A stretch of DNA of 64,000 nt, from NCBI RefSeq assembly GCF_049686335.1, contig NZ_JBAVHX010000008.1:62001-126000 (forward strand), written 5' to 3'. The translations under genes and the position numbers were made by a program. Source of the DNA: Buttiauxella sp049686335 (lineage in GTDB: Bacteria > Pseudomonadota > Gammaproteobacteria > Enterobacterales > Enterobacteriaceae). Below, piece after piece: positions 60,801-64,000 of this stretch. Numbering within the stretch: position 1 is the stretch's first letter; every line of letters starts with the position of its first letter. The notes beneath the pieces are model-generated. The model was not told the DNA's origin and did no database searches. It worked only from the letters and a program-made list of their open reading frames with translations.

Positions 60801-63800
60801 CCGCAACAAAGGTGAAATCGATGGCGACGTTAAGATCCACGCCACGATTAAATCCCATGATGATGCGGGTAACGTGGTGGTGCAGACCGCTGTGCACTCG
60901 GTGCATATTGATAACCACGCAAACACCACCATCACCATTGAAAATGTTACCAAAGATAATGTACTTAACCACGATGAACTGGCGGCTAAAACCCAGTTTA
61001 TTCATGGTGTTGTAGACGGTGATGCTAAAGTTCACGACCGCGTGGATATCGAAATTAAAGGCAATCATTTCAAAGGGGAGGTGATTGATCTTGGCAATGG
61101 GCAGCTGGGCTATAACATCCCGGTTGATCCGCGGGTATTTAGCAACAACAAAGGTGAAGTGGACGGCAAGGTCGATGTCCACGCCAAAGTTACCTCGCAC
61201 GACGGCGCGGGTAACGTAGCGATCGCGACTCAGGTGAGCACGGTTAATATCGACAACCACGCCAATGCCACTATCACCATTGAAGATGTCACCAAAGATA
61301 ACGTCCTCAACCATGACGAACTGACTGCATCGAAGCAGATGATAAGTGGCATGGTGGGCGGCGATGCTAAAGCGGGTGATGTGGTCAGCATTGAAGTGAG
61401 AGGCCACCAGTTTACCGGCGAAGTGGTGCCGGTTGGCAACGGTCTCGGCTACCACATTGAAGTGGATTCTGCGCTGTTCAGTCAAAACCTGGGCGAAGTG
61501 GACGACAAAGTTCATGTCCTCGCCACGGTGAAATCTCACGATGCGGCGGGTAACGTCGTTGTTCAGACTCGTGAGCACACGGTTTATATCGATAACCACG
61601 CCAACGCCACGATTACCGTCGACAGTGTTACCGACGATAACAGCCTGAACCATACTGAGTTGGAACACCAGACGCAGACCATCACAGGCACTGTGGGCGG
61701 CGATGCAAAAGCGAATGATCCAGTCATCCTGACCATTAATGGCAATCAGCATACCGGGCTGGTGGTTGAAACCCCGGACGGTCGCCTGGTTTACAGCATT
61801 GAGGTTCCGACTTCTGAGTTTGGTAACAACCAGAGTGAAGTGAATGCCGATAAACCGTTCACTGTTCAGGTCACCTCTCATGACAAAGCGAATAACGAAG
61901 TTGTCGTAACCACCGACCATCGGGTTCATCTTGATAACCATGCAGAAAATAGCGTGATTATCAAAACCGTAGCGGGCGATAACGTGGTTAACAATGCTGA
62001 ACACCAGCACGATACCGACATTACCGGCCATGTTAGCGGCAAAGATGCCAAAGCGGGTGACGTGGTGGAAGTGACCGTCGATGGCAAAAGCTACTTCGGT
62101 ACCGTGTTTGAAGGAGCCGCTGGCCGCCTGTTATACAACGTTCCGGTCCCGCGTGACGCACTTCATGAAGGCAAGAATGACGTTCAGGTGAAGGTATCCA
62201 GCTACGATAAAGCAGGGAACGAAGCGATAGCCATCGCGCACCAAAATGTTGACGTGGATACTGCGGCTCACGCCAGCATTACCATTGAAAATGTCACGAA
62301 AGATAACGTCCTGAACCACAGTGAGTTGGGTGCTGATAAACAGTGGATCCATGGCAAAGTCGGTCTTGATGCACGCCCTGGGGATGTGGTTGATATCCAG
62401 ATCGGTACTCAGCATATCTACGGCAAAGTCATTACTTTCGACGATAATTCATTGGGTTATCGTATTCCGGTGAACCCATCGCTATTGAGCGATAACAAAG
62501 GCGAAGTCGATGGCAATGTCACCTTCCATGTCAGCGTCACCTCTCATGACAAAGCCGGGAATGTCGTCACCGTAACCGAAGAACATACGGTTGGTATCGA
62601 TAATCACGCTAATGCGACCATCGATATTAAAGATGTGACGCAGGACAACGTCCTCAATCATAGCGAGCTGGATCAGTCCGTTCAGACCATCACCGGGGAC
62701 GTTCACGGTGATGCCAGAGAAGGGGATAAAGTCACACTGGAAGTCGACGGTCAGAGATACTTCGGCAGAGTGGTGGAGCTAACGCCAGGCCATTTGGGCT
62801 ACAAGATTGATGTGAAGTCGTCTGATTTCAGCGACAACAAAACTGAAGTAGACAAGGATGTGAAAATTACCGTCAAGGTGGATTCACACGACGATCATGG
62901 CAACCTGGTCACTGCGCACTATGAACACACGGTGAGTGTTGATAACCACGCCAACGCCACGCTGACCATTGCTGACGTTACCCAGGACAATCTCCTGAAC
63001 CACTCTGAACTGGCTAAAGATACCCAGATGATTAGCGGTATCGCGGGTGGCGATGCCAAAGAAGGCGACAGGGTGGTCATCACCTTTAACGGAACCGATT
63101 ACCCCGGCACCGTTGGTAAAGATCTGAGCTACCATATTGAGGTTAAATCCTCGGAGTTTGGTAACAACAAAGCCCATCTTGATCAAGATCTCACCTTCAC
63201 GGCGAAAATTACCTCTCATGATGATCATGGGAATGAAGTTATCGTCATTACCGATCACAAGATGCATATCGATAACTTTGCAGTAAACGATTTCACCATC
63301 GAGACAGTGGCGGGTGATGACTGGGTCAGCGCAATTGAATCCCGCAGTAACACCATTATTCGGGGTGCGGTCTGGGGTGATGATGCAAAATTTGGCGATA
63401 AAGTTACCGTTCGGGTGACCGGCCATGATGCTTCCGGTAAGGAAGTCCACCACGATTATTCAGGCGTGGTTCACGTGGACTCAAACGGCAATCTGTTTTA
63501 CTCGGTGCCGGTGCCACCGGGCGGGCTTTATGAAGGCCTCGACACGGTGAAAGTGTCGATAACCAGCAGCGACTTGCACGGCAACAGCGTCACTACCTCA
63601 CACTCCCATGATATTGCGGTGGATACCCACGCAGATGCGACCATTCAAATTGATAATGTCACCGCTGATGATGTGCTCAATTACAATGAGTTAGATCAGC
63701 CAAAAGTGACGATCACCGGCGTGGTCGGTGGCGATGCAAAAGTCGGCGATGACGTTGTGATTGAGATTCACGGTGATAAGTACCCAGGCAAGGTCATTCC

Positions 63801-64000
63801 TGTGGGCAATGGTTTAGGCTTCAGCATTGAAGTGGATAGTTACGCCATCAGCGATAACCACGGCAAAATTGATGGTGATGTTAAATTTACCGCCTCAGTC
63901 ACGTCATACGACGAACTGCACAACAAAGTCACGAAGACCACCGAACACACCGTTCATATTGATAACCACGCTGATGGCAACATCACGATGGGACCGGTGA
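57841..64000 (+). CDS. Giant LapA-like secreted adhesin, N-terminal part (partial)
   Basis: The frame opens at a GTG at 57841 behind AAGAGAGGG and stays open for 2053 codons to the window end. Residues 1-65 (SNLLGVIRAVIGQVYVVAA, then SLPDGKTLDLGRN) match the retention module of LapA/BpfA-type adhesins. A TAAG motif, the type cut by LapG proteases, lies at residues 103-106, followed by a Gly-rich linker. From residue 268 come at least 16 Ig-like repeats of 106-117 residues, each with an Asp/Asn-rich DNVLNHxEL-type motif likely to bind calcium. It is divergent from the TolC-ABC-HlyD operon, which presumably exports it. The C-terminal RTX and secretion signal lie beyond the window. Confidence 0.88.
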   Translation, partial: MSNLLGVIRAVIGQVYVVAADGSQRLLKEGDRIYSGEEIVTGDSGAVSVSLPDGKTLDLGRNSHWTEHGLNAVSSGEHDTQDVASLQKAIADGADPTQALEATAAGNEPPVQIEGGGGGHTLVQLDMTGQIIDPTAGFKTQGIGAPTWTHELPEGAQTAGSPPVLPPLVQIDDFAGNDGFINKNEINHATINGTSNQNHVTLTFTDSQKNTLTFDVEVKNGHWTTQPDLSGLVEGEISVTATATDVSGRTAHSTADAIIDVTDLHDNITIDNVTPDNVINIAESHNARTSVHGTVSGDAKIGDKITLTVNGHEYTDVVIDLGNGALGYRIDVSTQGLLADPNIHATVTSTDEAGNTTQASSDHHVDIDLDVHNTISIGTVANDDIVNATESRMPTMITGLAGGDAQAGDPVTVTVGGRDFHGVVVNNNGQLSYEVPVPTQLLKEGANDVTVQLVSHDAAGNEAIATEHKTVVLDTQAHNALIIDTVAGDDTVNTAESRMPTLISGVVSGDAQAGDRVVVSVNGHEYRGEVVTAENGSLRYEIPVPTSALNEGNNDVQVMVTGVDAAGNTAIAVEHKNVVLDTHAENHVIVQTVAGDNIVNATEARMPTMISGVVSGDAQAGDKVVVSVNGQNFYGDVTVDEHGQLRYEVPVPTNALTEGSNDVQVMVTGVDASGNTAMVVEHKNVVLDTHAGNGLTIKTVAGDNVVNHLESQRDTFITGRVSGADAKPGDRVVVHVQGKDFVGEVTADSAGHLHYKVPVPVGTLAEGHNKVSVMVISHDAAGNEAIAVEHTNVTLDTHADATITIDPITKDNILNHDELDASKQFVHGKVGGDAKPGDVVDLEIHGKHYSGNVIAIGPNQLGYQIAVDPKDFSHNQGDVDGFVKVIASVKAHDAAGNEVVETTEHNVQIDNHANATITIDDVTKDNTLNHDELNAAQQFVHGNVGGDARAGDVVDLEIRGKHFTGSVVDFGNGQSGYNIAVEPSAFSRNKGEIDGDVKIHATIKSHDDAGNVVVQTAVHSVHIDNHANTTITIENVTKDNVLNHDELAAKTQFIHGVVDGDAKVHDRVDIEIKGNHFKGEVIDLGNGQLGYNIPVDPRVFSNNKGEVDGKVDVHAKVTSHDGAGNVAIATQVSTVNIDNHANATITIEDVTKDNVLNHDELTASKQMISGMVGGDAKAGDVVSIEVRGHQFTGEVVPVGNGLGYHIEVDSALFSQNLGEVDDKVHVLATVKSHDAAGNVVVQTREHTVYIDNHANATITVDSVTDDNSLNHTELEHQTQTITGTVGGDAKANDPVILTINGNQHTGLVVETPDGRLVYSIEVPTSEFGNNQSEVNADKPFTVQVTSHDKANNEVVVTTDHRVHLDNHAENSVIIKTVAGDNVVNNAEHQHDTDITGHVSGKDAKAGDVVEVTVDGKSYFGTVFEGAAGRLLYNVPVPRDALHEGKNDVQVKVSSYDKAGNEAIAIAHQNVDVDTAAHASITIENVTKDNVLNHSELGADKQWIHGKVGLDARPGDVVDIQIGTQHIYGKVITFDDNSLGYRIPVNPSLLSDNKGEVDGNVTFHVSVTSHDKAGNVVTVTEEHTVGIDNHANATIDIKDVTQDNVLNHSELDQSVQTITGDVHGDAREGDKVTLEVDGQRYFGRVVELTPGHLGYKIDVKSSDFSDNKTEVDKDVKITVKVDSHDDHGNLVTAHYEHTVSVDNHANATLTIADVTQDNLLNHSELAKDTQMISGIAGGDAKEGDRVVITFNGTDYPGTVGKDLSYHIEVKSSEFGNNKAHLDQDLTFTAKITSHDDHGNEVIVITDHKMHIDNFAVNDFTIETVAGDDWVSAIESRSNTIIRGAVWGDDAKFGDKVTVRVTGHDASGKEVHHDYSGVVHVDSNGNLFYSVPVPPGGLYEGLDTVKVSITSSDLHGNSVTTSHSHDIAVDTHADATIQIDNVTADDVLNYNELDQPKVTITGVVGGDAKVGDDVVIEIHGDKYPGKVIPVGNGLGFSIEVDSYAISDNHGKIDGDVKFTASVTSYDELHNKVTKTTEHTVHIDNHADGNITMGPV
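58642..63981 (+). repeat. Sixteen tandem Ig-like repeats in the adhesin, two classes
   Basis: Unit starts are at 58642, 58963, 59281, 59602, 59923, 60247, 60589, 60931, 61273, 61612, 61954, 62278, 62620, 62962, 63292 and 63643, with a seventeenth beginning at 63982. Class A units (2-5, 11, 15) start like TVAGDNVVN and end in DT; class B units (6-10, 12-14, 16) start like VTKDNVLNHDEL and end in DNHANAT. Unit 1 is intermediate. Lengths cluster at 107-108 residues for most A units and 113-114 for most B units. Confidence 0.9.

Noticed and set aside
58837..62031. Long open frames of about 597 and 422 codons on the minus strand inside the adhesin gene
   Set aside because: They are antisense shadows of a repetitive, codon-biased gene. 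Their translations show the same period as the Ig-like repeats and no known domain, and no ribosome binding sites or promoters support them.

Overview
The window is a piece of an enterobacterial chromosome (Enterobacteriaceae). Most of it follows the gene order of the 63-65 min region of Escherichia coli K-12, with encoded proteins close to the E. coli ones from end to end. It carries ERIC elements, REP/BIME palindromes, 6S RNA and a tRNA-Gly(CCC). The genus cannot be fixed from the sequence alone; several accessory blocks are absent from K-12 at these positions, so it is not K-12 itself.

Layout. 1-164 is the 3' end of fbaA. 688-7835 is a complete tdcABCDE cluster (anaerobic threonine/serine degradation) sitting between fbaA and mscS, genes that are neighbours in K-12. 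8.0-42.2 kb is backbone: mscS, argO, yggE, argP, rpiA, serA, a yjdF-like gene, fau, ssrS (6S RNA), zapA, ygfB, pepP-ubiH-ubiI, gcvTHP, ygfF, bglA, yqfA, ygfZ, sdhE-cptA, fldB, xerD-dsbC-recJ, prfB (with its programmed +1 frameshift), lysS and ygeR. Three additions interrupt it: a two-component system between ygfF and bglA, and an RpiR/SIS regulator and an HD-domain protein between bglA and yqfA. 42.7 kb holds tRNA-Gly(CCC); accessory DNA begins beyond it.

The accessory half (42.8-64 kb) starts with a drug-exporter-type MFS gene plus an NTF2-like protein, divergent from a LysR regulator across a perfect 23-bp palindrome. Next come a MASE1-type/degenerate-GGDEF/EAL phosphodiesterase, an MHYT-GGDEF diguanylate cyclase and the decayed C-terminus of another EAL protein. 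These are followed by a MarT-like membrane-bound regulator with a FidL-like partner, an IprA-like regulator, a tandem array of 54-bp REP-derived units and a type I secretion system (TolC-like, ABC, HlyD). Divergent from the secretion operon is the start of a giant adhesin, still open at the window end after 2053 codons. Its N-terminus looks like a LapA-type retention module with a TAAG motif, and it continues into at least 16 Ig-like repeats of two interleaved classes.

Taken together, 45.6-64 kb looks like one surface-adhesion island in which c-di-GMP turnover enzymes and membrane regulators sit next to a secreted adhesin and its exporter. No LapD or LapG gene is seen in the window, so the release switch expected for such an adhesin must lie outside it or be absent.
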